From: Bacteroidales bacterium
Lineage (GTDB): Bacteria; Bacteroidota; Bacteroidia; Bacteroidales; F082
DNA length: 38,549 nt
Assembly (NCBI GenBank): GCA_024709145.1
Contig: JANJXG010000006.1
Location: 1-38,549, forward strand
Direction: 5' to 3'
Shown: piece by piece, positions 8,247 through 17,398 of the stretch
Position numbering within the stretch: position 1 is the stretch's first letter
Layout: each line of letters opens with the position of its first letter
Translations under genes and position numbers: made by a program
Notes under the pieces: model-generated
Told to the model about the DNA's origin: nothing
Databases searched by the model: none
The model's input: the letters and a program-made list of their open reading frames with translations, nothing else

Positions 8247-8320
8247 TGCCGGAATCTGGTCGTGCTTCTATAGTCCGGTCAAGCGAGCCTGGTATCTAAA
8301 GTCAGACATAACACAATTTC

Positions 8321-8383
8321 AGTCCGGCTGAAAGAAGTCTGGCAGCCTTTCGCCGGGCCGCCTTCAGCCGGACTAGTTTTTTT
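8321..8383 (+). terminator. Hairpin terminator between yceI and pirin genes
   Basis: Perfect 12-base arms AGTCCGGCTGAA (8321-8332) and TTCAGCCGGACT (8363-8374), followed by a T-rich tail (TTTTTTT at 8377-8383). The loop of 30 bases is long, with GC-rich internal pairing possible. It suggests the pirin gene is at least partly transcribed separately. Confidence 0.65.
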
Positions 8384-8405
8384 AAACTATATAATATTCA
8401 CATTC

Positions 8406-9128
8406 ATGGAAAAGGTCGTTATCCACAAATCAGCTTCGAGAGGCCGGGCAAATCATGGCTGGCTCGACTCGCGGCATACTTTCAGTTTTGCTGGTTATTA
8501 CAATCCCCAGCGCATGAGTTTTGGCACACTTCGCGTGCTCAACGACGATGTGGTTGAGGCCGGACAGGGTTTTGGAACCCATCCGCACGATAACATGGAA
8601 ATTGTCTCCATACCGCTCGAAGGTGTGCTTGAACACCGCGACAGCATGGGAAATGTGGCACTCATCCGTGAGGGCGATATTCAGGTAATGAGCGCCGGAA
8701 CCGGGGTTCGACACAGCGAATACAACAAAAGCAGCACTGAAAATGTGAAATTTCTACAGATCTGGGTAATTCCAAATCAACGCAACGTGTCGCCGCGTTA
8801 CGATCAGATCAGCCTCGACAAAACTGCGATGCACAACAATCTTCTGCAGGTTTTGTCGCCCAACCCCAATGATGAGGGTGTATGGATTCATCAGCAAGCC
8901 TGGTTTTCGATGGGGCATTTCGATATGAATAAGGGCGCTGAATACCACTGGCATCATAAAGACAACGGATTGTATGTCTTTGTCATCAGGGGCCGCTTGG
9001 TAGCAGGAGAGCATTTGCTCGACGAACGCGATGGATTGGGAATTACTGGGATAGAAAATATCGTCCTTACGGCTGCTGAAGCTGATACCCGTGTTTTACT
9101 GATGGAAGTTCCCATGCAATTATCCTGA
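8406..9128 (+). CDS. Pirin family protein (YhaK-like bicupin)
   Basis: 240 residues with two cupin halves. The N-terminal half carries the pirin pattern: FGTHPHDNMEIV gives H59 and H61, and GVRHSEYN gives H103 and E105, the four expected metal ligands. The opening HKSASRGRANHGWLDSRHTF is typical of the YhaK branch. E. coli pirin-type proteins can have quercetinase activity and respond to redox state; which applies here is unknown. It is cytoplasmic (no signal). It follows the terminator at 8321-8383 and precedes the DODA-type dioxygenase by 70 bases. The ATG at 8406 is used. Confidence 0.92.
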   Translation: MEKVVIHKSASRGRANHGWLDSRHTFSFAGYYNPQRMSFGTLRVLNDDVVEAGQGFGTHPHDNMEIVSIPLEGVLEHRDSMGNVALIREGDIQVMSAGTGVRHSEYNKSSTENVKFLQIWVIPNQRNVSPRYDQISLDKTAMHNNLLQVLSPNPNDEGVWIHQQAWFSMGHFDMNKGAEYHWHHKDNGLYVFVIRGRLVAGEHLLDERDGLGITGIENIVLTAAEADTRVLLMEVPMQLS

Positions 9129-9198
9129 CCCGGTAACATCGAATCAGCCACAACAAATAAACTGCCCATAGCCTTGCAGAAAAAATCAGCTATTCAGG

Positions 9199-10089
9199 AT
9201 GAACAGAAAACAATTTTTACAAGCCATGTCAATACTGCCACTCGGAATGATTACGAGACCCTTGCGGGCGCTGGAAAACTTCACTGATTCCTGGAGTCCG
9301 ACACCCCGGATGCCGGTTCTTTTTTTGGGTCATGGCAGCCCGATGAATGCCATCGAAGAAAATGTTTTTGTAAAAGGATTTCGCGAAACGGCTTCCTTAT
9401 TGCCCAGGCCGCGTGCTGTCCTGTGTGTTTCGGCTCACTGGGAAACCAATGGCACTTTTGTGACAGCCATGCAGCAGCCCCGCACAATCCACGATTTTGG
9501 AGGCTTTCCGCCGGAGCTTTATGCTGTTCGTTATCCCGCTCCCGGCAGTCCGGACCTGGCAATTGCCTGCACCGAACTGATCCGAACCACCACTGTTGAA
9601 CCAGATCACCATTGGGGGCTTGATCATGGTGCGTGGTCGGTGATCAGGCATCTTTTTCCGAAAGCTGATATTCCTGTCATCCAGCTGAGCCTAGACCAGC
9701 GTATGCCGGCTCACCGGCATTATTCACTGGCCAAAGAACTGAGCTCGCTGCGCGAAAAAGGCGTTCTGATCGTCGGAAGCGGCAATATGGTGCACAACCT
9801 TCGGCTTGTGGCCTGGGATAAGCTGAATGAGGCGGGCTTTGGCTTCGACTGGGCCATCGAAGCGCAGGAGCTGATGCGTAATCTGATCAACGGGAAAAAT
9901 CACCAGGCTTTGTGTGATTACCATAAGCTTGGCAATGCGGTGCAAATGGCCATACCCACACCGGAACATTATCTTCCGCTGCTGTATGTGCTGGCCCAAC
10001 AAAAAGATACTGACGTGATCCGGTTATTCAACGATATGCCGGTGGCAGGCGCCCTCACCATGACTTCGCTGATGATTTCAGCTTCCTGA
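9199..10089 (+). CDS. ygiD: 4,5-DOPA extradiol dioxygenase-type protein (LigB fold)
   Basis: 296 residues. It matches the YgiD/DODA family, class III extradiol dioxygenases that open catechol rings using a metal. LFLGHGSPMN gives H45, CVSAHWE gives H80, WGLDHGAWSVI contains H143, and VGSGNMVHN gives H199, matching the conserved His/metal and catalytic regions. The family is usually about 260-270 residues; the extra N-terminal ~35 (MNRKQFLQAMSILPLGMI) is a hydrophobic leader common to Bacteroidota members and may be a degenerate export signal, though it lacks twin arginines. True substrate is unknown. It is the last gene of the Crp/Fnr-YceI-pirin series. Confidence 0.9.
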   Translation: MNRKQFLQAMSILPLGMITRPLRALENFTDSWSPTPRMPVLFLGHGSPMNAIEENVFVKGFRETASLLPRPRAVLCVSAHWETNGTFVTAMQQPRTIHDFGGFPPELYAVRYPAPGSPDLAIACTELIRTTTVEPDHHWGLDHGAWSVIRHLFPKADIPVIQLSLDQRMPAHRHYSLAKELSSLREKGVLIVGSGNMVHNLRLVAWDKLNEAGFGFDWAIEAQELMRNLINGKNHQALCDYHKLGNAVQMAIPTPEHYLPLLYVLAQQKDTDVIRLFNDMPVAGALTMTSLMISAS

Positions 10090-10395
10090 GCGTTTCACAA
10101 TGCAGGCGCATTGGTGGCGCACCAAAATCCTGAATTTCCACATCCAAACAGACTGCCTAAGCCTCTTTACATGCTAAACGCCAATGCGGATAAACAAATT
10201 TTGTATTGAATGTCAATACTTTAATTTTAAAATCCAACCTAAGCTGCTTTCAAAGGTTTCACAACCTTGCGCCTCCTGATTGAGTGAATGTGTGAGGAAA
10301 GCTATTACATGGATCAGGGTATCATGCTACTGTTACTGTGAATACCGGAAGAATGACTTGCGGTAACCTTTTTTATCAATAGTATTATTGACCGA
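10090..10395. other. Convergent intergenic region
   Basis: About 306 bases between convergent genes. A small perfect hairpin TTGGTG-GCG-CACCAA lies at 10111-10125, just past the dioxygenase stop, but without a T tract, so it is only a weak candidate 3' end structure. Nothing else was recognised. Confidence 0.5.
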
Positions 10396-11193
10396 TTAAA
10401 ACCTGAAACCCAAAATGATATCCAGTCGGCGGGTCTTGTTGGGCAGGTCGCCACGGTTGATAAGCCAGGTGTAATCGAGGCCGCCGTACAGACGGATACT
10501 GGACTGCAGCTCCACATTCAAATGAACGAAATGAGGCTTCGGGTAGGACTTGTCGTTTGCTGCATCGCTCACCGAAACAGCTTTGAAAAGGCTGAAAGAA
10601 TAACTTGCAAAAGTTTGAAGCACAAGCTGATTGCTAATCACATAGTCGACAAACAGCGAGGGTCCGGTTGCCCAGTAATAGCCTTGAGGTTCTTTGGTGC
10701 TGCCGTTGACAGGTTCACCATTGAATCGTTCAAAATAGGTAGCGCCAATAATATAGTCGTTCAGGTTGAAGCCCAGGGCTGTGCTGATTCTGTTGCTTTC
10801 ATTCAGATTCCAGCCCCAGCTCGTACTCCCGATCAAATCCGACAACACAGAGCCTTCTTCACGCGTAACGCCTTTGTCAGTGGCAATTTTTTTTCCTAAA
10901 AGGAATAGCAGGTCACCCAGGATCTTGTTTTGCCAAAACATGCGTGTATCGCCTTTGTCGAGGTTGTACTTCTTGTAATACAGCTGAAGGGTAGGCCCGT
11001 TTTGCCGGTGAGCCTCAGGATAGGGAGCATCGGGGTTCGACATCATGGTGTAACTCAGTGAAAAGCCAAAATGAGGCTCATCGTAAAAGGGTCTTTTTTG
11101 CTTGTCGAAATCTATAAAGGATTGGGTGTGGCCGGGGGTTCCCATCCAAAGGATTCCCAAAATTACTACCAGCATCAGTTTTTGTGTTTTCAT
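10396..11193 (-). CDS. Predicted outer-membrane beta-barrel protein
   Basis: 265 residues with signal peptide (MKTQKLMLVVILGILWMGTPGHTQS). The mature part alternates aromatic and polar residues in strand-like stretches (FGFSLSYTMM, LQLYYKKYNL, LVLQTFASYSFSLFKAV, IRLYGGLDYTWLI) and ends in LDIILGFRF, a C-terminal phenylalanine beta-signal typical of outer-membrane barrels. I recognise no named family. It stands alone between a convergent gene and a gene-free stretch. A minus-strand TACTTTTG (11271-11278) is a possible -7 element about 75 bases upstream. Confidence 0.75.
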   Translation of the reverse strand: MKTQKLMLVVILGILWMGTPGHTQSFIDFDKQKRPFYDEPHFGFSLSYTMMSNPDAPYPEAHRQNGPTLQLYYKKYNLDKGDTRMFWQNKILGDLLFLLGKKIATDKGVTREEGSVLSDLIGSTSWGWNLNESNRISTALGFNLNDYIIGATYFERFNGEPVNGSTKEPQGYYWATGPSLFVDYVISNQLVLQTFASYSFSLFKAVSVSDAANDKSYPKPHFVHLNVELQSSIRLYGGLDYTWLINRGDLPNKTRRLDIILGFRF

Positions 11194-11626
11194 CGTATTT
11201 TAAGTTGAGGGTGATCGCGTTAGCCGAATTTAGAATGCCTTTGGGGGCAGACTGTTTCGGTCTGTGGCTCCAAAAGTAGCCGTGCATCTGCAACATTGCC
11301 ATACGGTAAACTTCGTATTTTGTATCTGCCAGAGATTAAATTTTATCCTGGATGCAATTGTTGAGTTGTTCTTCTAAACAATCAAATGCTCCGGTTGGGA
11401 AATAACTGCATCAGCAGGCAGAAAGCTTTAATACCATTGGAATGCTGCTCTGGATTATCTTCATTCTTGAGCGCGGATTTGGGAACAATTGATTGTAGAA
11501 CCCGAATCATCAACAGTCAGAATTGGTCGTCAAGACATCGTTGTTGTATGGGGAACACCAAATAAGCGCGCTATCATAAATCATGTATGGACAGCCCCGT
11601 AGGATGAACAAATTTTTTTAAGGTAA
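11194..11626. other. Intergenic region with possible coding remnant
   Basis: 433 bases without an intact gene. A 43-codon open stretch on the plus strand (11471-11602) reads protein-like (LIVEPESSTVRIGRQDIVVV, then WGTPNKRAIINHVW) but has no start codon and is preceded directly by a stop. It may be a decayed gene; I do not recognise it. Confidence 0.4.
11271..11278 (-). promoter_or_regulatory. Candidate -7 element for the barrel-protein gene
   Basis: Minus strand TACTTTTG, a full TAnnTTTG match, upstream of the ATG at 11193. No convincing -33 TTTG was seen. Confidence 0.35.
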
Positions 11627-13138
11627 TCAGACTTTGGAAGGGTTTTTTTTCAACTGTTGACCCAGACTTTTCCACAAGTCTTTGAGGTCGTCTGGATCAA
11701 TCATTCTGGTGATAAAAGTACCTGCAATGCCTCCTGCCAGCGCCAGGGCAAAGCTTACATACCAGGCCAAAGGCAGAATGGTACTGAAGCCGGTGACAAT
11801 GGCGAGCAGGAAGATAAACTCGGTGAGTCGCCACCAATAAAGCCTTCCAAAACGAAGCTTAAAGATACGAAAGGCCAAAAACATTTGTATGGCTGCGGTG
11901 AAGGCCTGTACCCCAAAACTGGCCCAGGCTGCACCAATGGCCTGAAAGCGCGGAATAAGGAAAATATTGATAACCAGATTGACAACCACACCGCTCAAAG
12001 CAACAATATTGAGAAGTTTGAGGTTGCCGTTGGCCGTGAGCAGGGTACCAAAAACATAGGTCACTGACACTGCCACATAGCTTCCCATAAGAATGCGCAG
12101 GATAAGGGTTGACTCATCAACGTGGTTTTCGAAAAGCTTTGGGATGTAAACCGGCAAGGGACCGTATAGCAACTCCATCAGCTGTTCGCTGTAAGCAATG
12201 GCCAATCCTGCCACGATCAGGGTCATGGCCAGAATCAGGCTGAAAGACAATCGAACCAGCTGACTCACCGGCTCCCGCCTTTTTAGCATGGATGCAAACA
12301 TAGGCAATAGCAATACACTGAACAGCAGCGAAATGTTATTGCCTGCATCGAGCAACCGGAAGGCTTTGCCGTATATGCCGGTCTGAACAAGTCCTTGCTC
12401 ACCGGGGATCAGCCGCTCGATAAGAACAGGTTCCAGGCGGTTGTAAAAACTCATCAGCAAAACGAGCAAGGCATACGGAAGGCTTCTTCTGACGATGGTG
12501 AGCATAAAGGGCCAGTGAAAACCAAGTCGCAGGCTGCCTGCATGACGCATCAGATAAATGAATGCCGCAAGCAGGGTTATGAGGTAGGCTGCACTTTGTG
12601 CATACACAAACCAGTCGATTCTGAAGGGGCCGTCAATCCAGCCCGACCAAAGCAAAACACTGCAGATGCCGATCATGATGATGCGGTCGAGAACCGAAAA
12701 AACACTATCGGCCTTGAAAAGCATCATGCCCGAGATATTCGATCGCAGGTAAAGTATCATGGATAAAAAAACCTGGTTCAGTGCTACCCACCCCAACAGG
12801 TATAATTGTTCGCCTTTATAGCCGATCAACATACCAATCGCAAAAGTTACGAGGGTGTAAATCAATGCCAGAAAGAGCTTCACGGTAGCAATGCCTGCAA
12901 AGTGCTTGCTCACCAGATGGTTGTTCTGCGCGATGTTGCGGTTGTTGTAATTGGTGATACCGAGATCGAGCAGGATAAAAAACAAAAATGAAAAACTGTA
13001 GATCGAAAGATAAAAACCGTAGGTGCTTTCACCCACAGCGTTTTGTACCGACCTGTCGATGCCCAGAATCCAAAATGGTTTGATCAGCAGGTTGAGTGCG
13101 AGCAGAAAGGCCAGGTTACGGAAAAAGCGTTGTTGCAT
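11627..13138 (-). CDS. Polysaccharide flippase (Wzx/MATE-like)
   Basis: 503 residues with about 12-14 hydrophobic helices distributed along the whole length, and the MVF/oligosaccharide-flippase pattern of paired amphipathic and polar helices. Proteins of this type move lipid-linked sugar repeat units or O-antigen precursors across the inner membrane. It starts 27 bases after the stop of the FkbM methyltransferase gene on the same strand, so the two are probably one transcript, with the divergent GT4 gene nearby. Together they point to surface polysaccharide modification. The sugar substrate is unknown. Confidence 0.87.
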   Translation of the reverse strand: MQQRFFRNLAFLLALNLLIKPFWILGIDRSVQNAVGESTYGFYLSIYSFSFLFFILLDLGITNYNNRNIAQNNHLVSKHFAGIATVKLFLALIYTLVTFAIGMLIGYKGEQLYLLGWVALNQVFLSMILYLRSNISGMMLFKADSVFSVLDRIIMIGICSVLLWSGWIDGPFRIDWFVYAQSAAYLITLLAAFIYLMRHAGSLRLGFHWPFMLTIVRRSLPYALLVLLMSFYNRLEPVLIERLIPGEQGLVQTGIYGKAFRLLDAGNNISLLFSVLLLPMFASMLKRREPVSQLVRLSFSLILAMTLIVAGLAIAYSEQLMELLYGPLPVYIPKLFENHVDESTLILRILMGSYVAVSVTYVFGTLLTANGNLKLLNIVALSGVVVNLVINIFLIPRFQAIGAAWASFGVQAFTAAIQMFLAFRIFKLRFGRLYWWRLTEFIFLLAIVTGFSTILPLAWYVSFALALAGGIAGTFITRMIDPDDLKDLWKSLGQQLKKNPSKV

Positions 13139-13165
13139 TGGGCTTTATGCGTGGTTTTAAGCCTG

Positions 13166-13900
13166 CTAAGGTACAAAAAAGAAATTCTGAACCCGGTGTC
13201 TTTCCTTATCAAAAGGAACAAGTTGCCGTTGATGCAATACCTGAATGCTGTAGCCAAGCTCTTTCATGAGTAGGAAACAGTGTTCGCGGTTTTCGTTTTC
13301 CCATAATTCTGTATAAATCAAAGGTTTGAATTTTTTTATGAGATTCTCGCCTCCTTTCAGTACAAAATATTCGAAATTCTCAACATCCAGCTTAATGGCC
13401 GAAACAACATGCTTTCCGTTTTGCAGCTCCGGGCATTCATCAAGCCTGAGAATGGGAACCTGCACCGTTTTTCCTTCATTAAATTCGGTGATGCTCTCAT
13501 GAACAACATGGCTGAGTCCTTGCATTTTAACATCTTCGAGCACAGGCATCACCATTTCAACTTCACCGTTCTGATTGCCGAGGGCCTTTTCGATGATGGT
13601 CACATTACTGAATCCAAAGTAGTTGATTACCCGTCTTAGTGCACGGATGTTTTGTGGCATGGGTTCATAAGCCAGAATGTTTGAAGCCGGCTTACAGCGC
13701 GCCAGCCAAACCGTCATGATACCAATGTTGGCACCAATATCCAGGATGGTTGTGCCATCAGGGATGAGTTTCAGAAAGTGTAGAAAATCGCCTTCCTTCT
13801 TGTTCCACTTCAGCGTGTTGATGATGTAAAGGGAAAAAATGAAAAGATAGTTGTCAAATCCCAACAGGCGTTGCAGCATCTTTTTTACCCCAGACTTCAT
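13166..13900 (-). CDS. FkbM family methyltransferase
   Basis: 244 residues from the ATG at 13900. The frame stays open to 14167 but that would run through the divergent glycosyltransferase gene and the extra N-terminus is not protein-like. The SAM-binding motif ILDIGANIGIMTVWLA begins at residue 52, followed by an acidic loop (ILAYEPMPQNIRAL) and the FkbM-type SAIKLDVENFEYFVLKGGE and YTELWENE. These enzymes O-methylate sugars or natural products. Its neighbours, a flippase and a GT4 glycosyltransferase, suggest glycan methylation. Probable promoter: minus strand TAACTTTG at 13921-13928. Confidence 0.87.
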   Translation of the reverse strand: MKSGVKKMLQRLLGFDNYLFIFSLYIINTLKWNKKEGDFLHFLKLIPDGTTILDIGANIGIMTVWLARCKPASNILAYEPMPQNIRALRRVINYFGFSNVTIIEKALGNQNGEVEMVMPVLEDVKMQGLSHVVHESITEFNEGKTVQVPILRLDECPELQNGKHVVSAIKLDVENFEYFVLKGGENLIKKFKPLIYTELWENENREHCFLLMKELGYSIQVLHQRQLVPFDKERHRVQNFFFVP

Positions 13901-13945
13901 TTTATTTAAGATATTTGCGGCAAAGTTAGGATTATTCAGTACAGT
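13901..13945. promoter_or_regulatory. Compact divergent promoter region
   Basis: Only 45 bases separate the divergent genes. Minus strand TAACTTTG (13921-13928) is a full TAnnTTTG match for the FkbM gene. Plus strand GATATTTG (13910-13917) is one base off the same form for the glycosyltransferase. The two -7 elements are nearly adjacent, so the transcripts would compete. Confidence 0.4.
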
Positions 13946-15100
13946 TTGGACAGAAATTTGAAACCCCTGCGCATTGTTGTAAACACACGCCTGCTCATCC
14001 GTGACAGGCTTGAAGGAATAGGCTGGTTCAGTTATGAAACGCTGCGGCGCATCACCCACGCTCATCCTGAAGTGACCTTTTATTTTCTGTTCGACAGGGA
14101 ACCCGATCCTTCTTTTCTCTTTGAACCCAATGTAAAAGCCATTGTAACAGGGCCTCCGGCGCGTCATCCGCTTCTATTTGTGATCTGGTTTGAATGGTCG
14201 GTGTGGAAGGTGCTCCGCCATTTGAAACCTGACCTTTTTCTCTCGCCTGATGGTTACCTTAGCCTGAGGAGTAAAACGCCCTCACTCACGGTGATGCATG
14301 ACCTGAATTTCGAGCATTTTCCCAACGACCTTCCACTGGCAGCCCGCTGGCATTACCGTTGGTTTTTTCCGCGCTATGCCAGGAAAGCACAACGCATTGC
14401 AACAGTTTCGGAGTTTTCAAAGTCTGATATTTCACAACTTTACCATATTGATCCCGAAAAAATTGATGTTACTTTCAACGGAGCCAACGAGTCTTTTGTA
14501 CCCCTGAAGCCTGCCGAAATTCAGACTGTGCGTGATCAATTTGCCGGTGGGCAGCCTTATTTTTTATTTGTAGGCTCGCTGCATCCGCGCAAAAACCTTG
14601 CCCGCTTGTTCAAGGCTTACGATCTTTACCGCAGTCAGACCAGTCAGCCGGCAAAATTGCTTGTAGTGGGAGAGAAAAAGTGGTGGACCCGTCCGATCAG
14701 AGATGCCTTCAATGGAATGCAATGCAAGGATGAGGTGGTTTTTTGTGGCAGACTTGGTGCCGACGTCTTGCATAAAGTCACCGCATCCGCCCTGGCGATT
14801 GCCTATGTCTCTTATTTCGAAGGATTTGGTATTCCCATTGTGGAAGCTTTTCGTTGTGGCGTTCCGGTGATCACCTCCAACCTTAGCTCGATGCCCGAAG
14901 TGGCCGGCAACGCTGCTCTGCTCGTTGACCCCTATGATGTGACCGCCATCGCACGCGCCATGGACACCATCAGCTGTGATGAGCAATTACGCCGGCATCT
15001 CGTAAATCTTGGCAACCAAAGAGCTGAACTATTTACCTGGGATAAAGCCGCCGACCGATTGTGGCAGAGTATGTTAAAAGCTATCAATACAAATCGATGA
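13946..15100 (+). CDS. Glycosyltransferase family 4 protein
   Basis: 384 residues. It has the two-Rossmann GT-B layout. The C-terminal half holds YFLFVGSLHPRKNLARLFKA and the donor-binding E-x7-E motif in FEGFGIPIVEAF, followed by GVPVITSNLSSMPEVAG. Such enzymes transfer sugars, often mannose, from nucleotide-sugar donors with retention. The frame has no ATG near its beginning: the likely start is TTG at 13946 (or TTG at 13958), since an in-frame stop lies at 13907-13909. The stop overlaps the purD start by four bases (ATGA, 15097-15100), implying translational coupling. It is divergent from the FkbM-flippase pair. Confidence 0.9.
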   Translation: MDRNLKPLRIVVNTRLLIRDRLEGIGWFSYETLRRITHAHPEVTFYFLFDREPDPSFLFEPNVKAIVTGPPARHPLLFVIWFEWSVWKVLRHLKPDLFLSPDGYLSLRSKTPSLTVMHDLNFEHFPNDLPLAARWHYRWFFPRYARKAQRIATVSEFSKSDISQLYHIDPEKIDVTFNGANESFVPLKPAEIQTVRDQFAGGQPYFLFVGSLHPRKNLARLFKAYDLYRSQTSQPAKLLVVGEKKWWTRPIRDAFNGMQCKDEVVFCGRLGADVLHKVTASALAIAYVSYFEGFGIPIVEAFRCGVPVITSNLSSMPEVAGNAALLVDPYDVTAIARAMDTISCDEQLRRHLVNLGNQRAELFTWDKAADRLWQSMLKAINTNR

Positions 15101-16401
15101 ATACAGTGTTATCTATTTTAATTCTCGGATCGGGTGGTCGTGAGCACGCCATCGCATGGAAAATCAGGCAAAGCCGTCAGGCTGTCCGTATCTTTGTTGC
15201 TCCCGGCAATGCCGGAACCGCCGACATTGCTACCAATGTCCCCGTTGATGTAACCGATTTCGAGCAGCTAAAACGATTCTGCATCGAAGAGGAGATTCAG
15301 ATGCTGGTGGTTGGACCCGAAGTGCCGCTTGTTGAAGGCGTTGCTGACTTTTTTCAAATGGATCCACTCCTGGCTGATATTGATGTGATCGGGCCCGGAA
15401 GCCGGGGGGCAATGTTGGAAGGAAGCAAAGCTTTTGCCAAGGATTTTATGCTGCGGCATCAGATTCCTACAGCTGCCTTCCTTCGGGTGAACAAGCTGAA
15501 TCTTGAAGAGGGTTTTCTTTTCCTGCAAAAGTTAAAGGCACCTTACGTGCTCAAAGCTGATGGACTGGCAGCGGGCAAAGGGGTGCTCATCATCCATGAT
15601 CCTGAGGAAGCCCGGCACGAACTCAAAGCCATGCTCGAAGGGAAATTTGGAAAGGCTTCTGATGAAGTGGTGATCGAAGAATTTCTGCCCGGTATCGAAA
15701 TGTCGGCCTTTGTTCTTACTGATGGATCTGATTTTGTGATGCTGCCATCGGCAAAGGATTATAAACGCATTGGTGAGAATGATAGTGGTCCAAATACAGG
15801 TGGCATGGGTGCTGTTTCTCCCGTCGTATTTGCCGACAAAGTCTTCATGGAAAAGGTGAAAGATCGTATCATCAAACCCACCATCCTGGGTTTGCAACAA
15901 GAACAGATTGCTTACAAAGGTTTTATCTTTTTTGGACTTATGAATGTTGGGGGCGACCCTTATGTGATTGAATACAACGCCAGATTGGGCGATCCGGAAA
16001 CAGAATGCATACTCACCCGCATCAAAACAGATTTTGTTGACCTGCTAAGAGCCTGTGCAAAGGGTAGTCTTGGAAGTTATAAGAGTGAAACCGACGACAG
16101 GTTTGCTGTCACAGTGATGCTCGTGGCCGAAGGTTATCCGGGCACTTACAAGCGTGGGGATAAAATTAGCGGTCTTGAAACAGTGAATGACTGTGTTGTC
16201 TTTCATGCCGGCACAGCTTCCGATATCAGCACAGGCTCACCAAAGACCAACGGCGGAAGGGTGTTGGCAGTGACGGCGCTGGGCGACACACTCGAAGAGG
16301 CAAGGGCTACGGCCTTGTCGAATGCTGCAAAAATTTCCTATCAGGGGAAATACTATAGGCGGGATATTGGTCTCGACCTGTTGCATTTTAAACCATTTTA
16401 A
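15097..16401 (+). CDS. purD: Phosphoribosylamine-glycine ligase
   Basis: 434 residues, close to the family's usual 420-430. It catalyses ATP-dependent joining of glycine to 5-phosphoribosylamine in de novo purine synthesis. The N-terminus ILILGSGGREHAIAWK is the GARS signature. Then come the ATP-grasp segment YVLKADGLAAGKGVLI, the P-loop-like DSGPNTGGMGAVSP and the metal-binding VIEYNARLGDPETE. The ATG at 15097 is chosen over a GTG at 15061 because it begins right before the conserved strand and overlaps the preceding stop as ATGA. The purine gene sits between a glycosyltransferase and a membrane-protein gene; this is a tight transcription unit rather than a purine operon. Confidence 0.97.
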   Translation: MNTVLSILILGSGGREHAIAWKIRQSRQAVRIFVAPGNAGTADIATNVPVDVTDFEQLKRFCIEEEIQMLVVGPEVPLVEGVADFFQMDPLLADIDVIGPGSRGAMLEGSKAFAKDFMLRHQIPTAAFLRVNKLNLEEGFLFLQKLKAPYVLKADGLAAGKGVLIIHDPEEARHELKAMLEGKFGKASDEVVIEEFLPGIEMSAFVLTDGSDFVMLPSAKDYKRIGENDSGPNTGGMGAVSPVVFADKVFMEKVKDRIIKPTILGLQQEQIAYKGFIFFGLMNVGGDPYVIEYNARLGDPETECILTRIKTDFVDLLRACAKGSLGSYKSETDDRFAVTVMLVAEGYPGTYKRGDKISGLETVNDCVVFHAGTASDISTGSPKTNGGRVLAVTALGDTLEEARATALSNAAKISYQGKYYRRDIGLDLLHFKPF

Positions 16402-16411
16402 TGCGAATGCC

Positions 16412-17398
16412 ATGTTCGTCAGATACCTGCGTGCCAGTTTCGTTTCACAATACGTGCTCATTGTTTTTATTGCGCTGTTGCTTTGGCTTCCTGCCTTCCT
16501 GAAGGCTTCTGAGCCCGTAACAGCGCATGAATACAGTCCTTTGTATGCTTTGCTGCAACCGTTTTTTTCGTCCGTTCCATTCCTTTCTGTTGTTCTGGCA
16601 TTTCTGCTGATGCTGACAATGGCCTTTTTTCTGAACAGCATTCTGGCAAATTACCAAATGATTGGCAGGGTGTCGTCGTTGGGAACCTATGCCTTTGTCA
16701 CCCTCTGGAGCCTGTCGCCTGCACTCACGCGCATGCACCCGCTGCTTTTGGCCATGCCTCTGGTGCTGCTGGCGGTTAATGTGATGTTTCGCATTTACGA
16801 ACAGCTTGATAACGAACTGGATGTTTTTAACGTGTCGTTTTTGCTGAGCCTCGCCTCCTGGTTTTTCTTTCCGCTGATTTCGCTGATCGTATGGGTATAT
16901 CTGTCGTTGTTTATCATGCGAATCACCAAAGTCCGCATCTGGCTCATCCCGTTGATCGGCTTTGTAACACCTTACCTTTTTCTGTCAACTTATTATTTTT
17001 TGCAAAATCGTTTCATTGCAGAAGCAAAAGTTTATCTGAATCTCCCGAATATTATTTCCTTGCCTGATAAACTGCCGGGCATGACTGATTTAATTATTTT
17101 CGGCTTGCTTTTCCTGATGGTATTTAAGGCTATCGGTGTTGCTTACAGCAGTATCGTCGACAACAATATCTCAATCCGTAAAAGAAAGGGAATAATGAAT
17201 GCCATGATATTTTCGTCCTTGCCTATTTTGTTTTATCAGTCGGGTGAGTTGGCCGGTCGATTGCTTCTTTTGTTGCCTTTTTCTGTATACATGGCCTTCA
17301 GTCTCACGTTTATCCGTAAATTTTTCTGGCCTCAGCTATTCTTGTTTCTGCTAACCGCATTGGCAATGGTTGGTAATTATCTTGTATTATTTCAATGA
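16412..17398 (+). CDS. Polytopic membrane protein, DUF6427-like
   Basis: 328 residues from the ATG at 16412; the longer frame from 16322 would overlap purD and has a non-hydrophobic start. About nine to ten hydrophobic helices run through the protein (for example [66 protein letters not shown]). No catalytic motif is visible. The length and helix pattern fit the Bacteroidota DUF6427 membrane family; I give that from memory, unverified. Its stop overlaps the rnhB start by four bases (ATGA, 17395-17398). Function unknown. Confidence 0.78.
   Translation: MFVRYLRASFVSQYVLIVFIALLLWLPAFLKASEPVTAHEYSPLYALLQPFFSSVPFLSVVLAFLLMLTMAFFLNSILANYQMIGRVSSLGTYAFVTLWSLSPALTRMHPLLLAMPLVLLAVNVMFRIYEQLDNELDVFNVSFLLSLASWFFFPLISLIVWVYLSLFIMRITKVRIWLIPLIGFVTPYLFLSTYYFLQNRFIAEAKVYLNLPNIISLPDKLPGMTDLIIFGLLFLMVFKAIGVAYSSIVDNNISIRKRKGIMNAMIFSSLPILFYQSGELAGRLLLLLPFSVYMAFSLTFIRKFFWPQLFLFLLTALAMVGNYLVLFQ

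Noticed and set aside
10522-10899. A 125-codon plus-strand frame
   Set aside because: Antisense to the outer-membrane barrel gene, whose signal peptide and beta-signal make it the better call.
13901-14167. N-terminal extension of the FkbM methyltransferase
   Set aside because: It would run antisense through the start of the GT4 gene and has no protein-like character; the ATG at 13900 begins the family's usual region.
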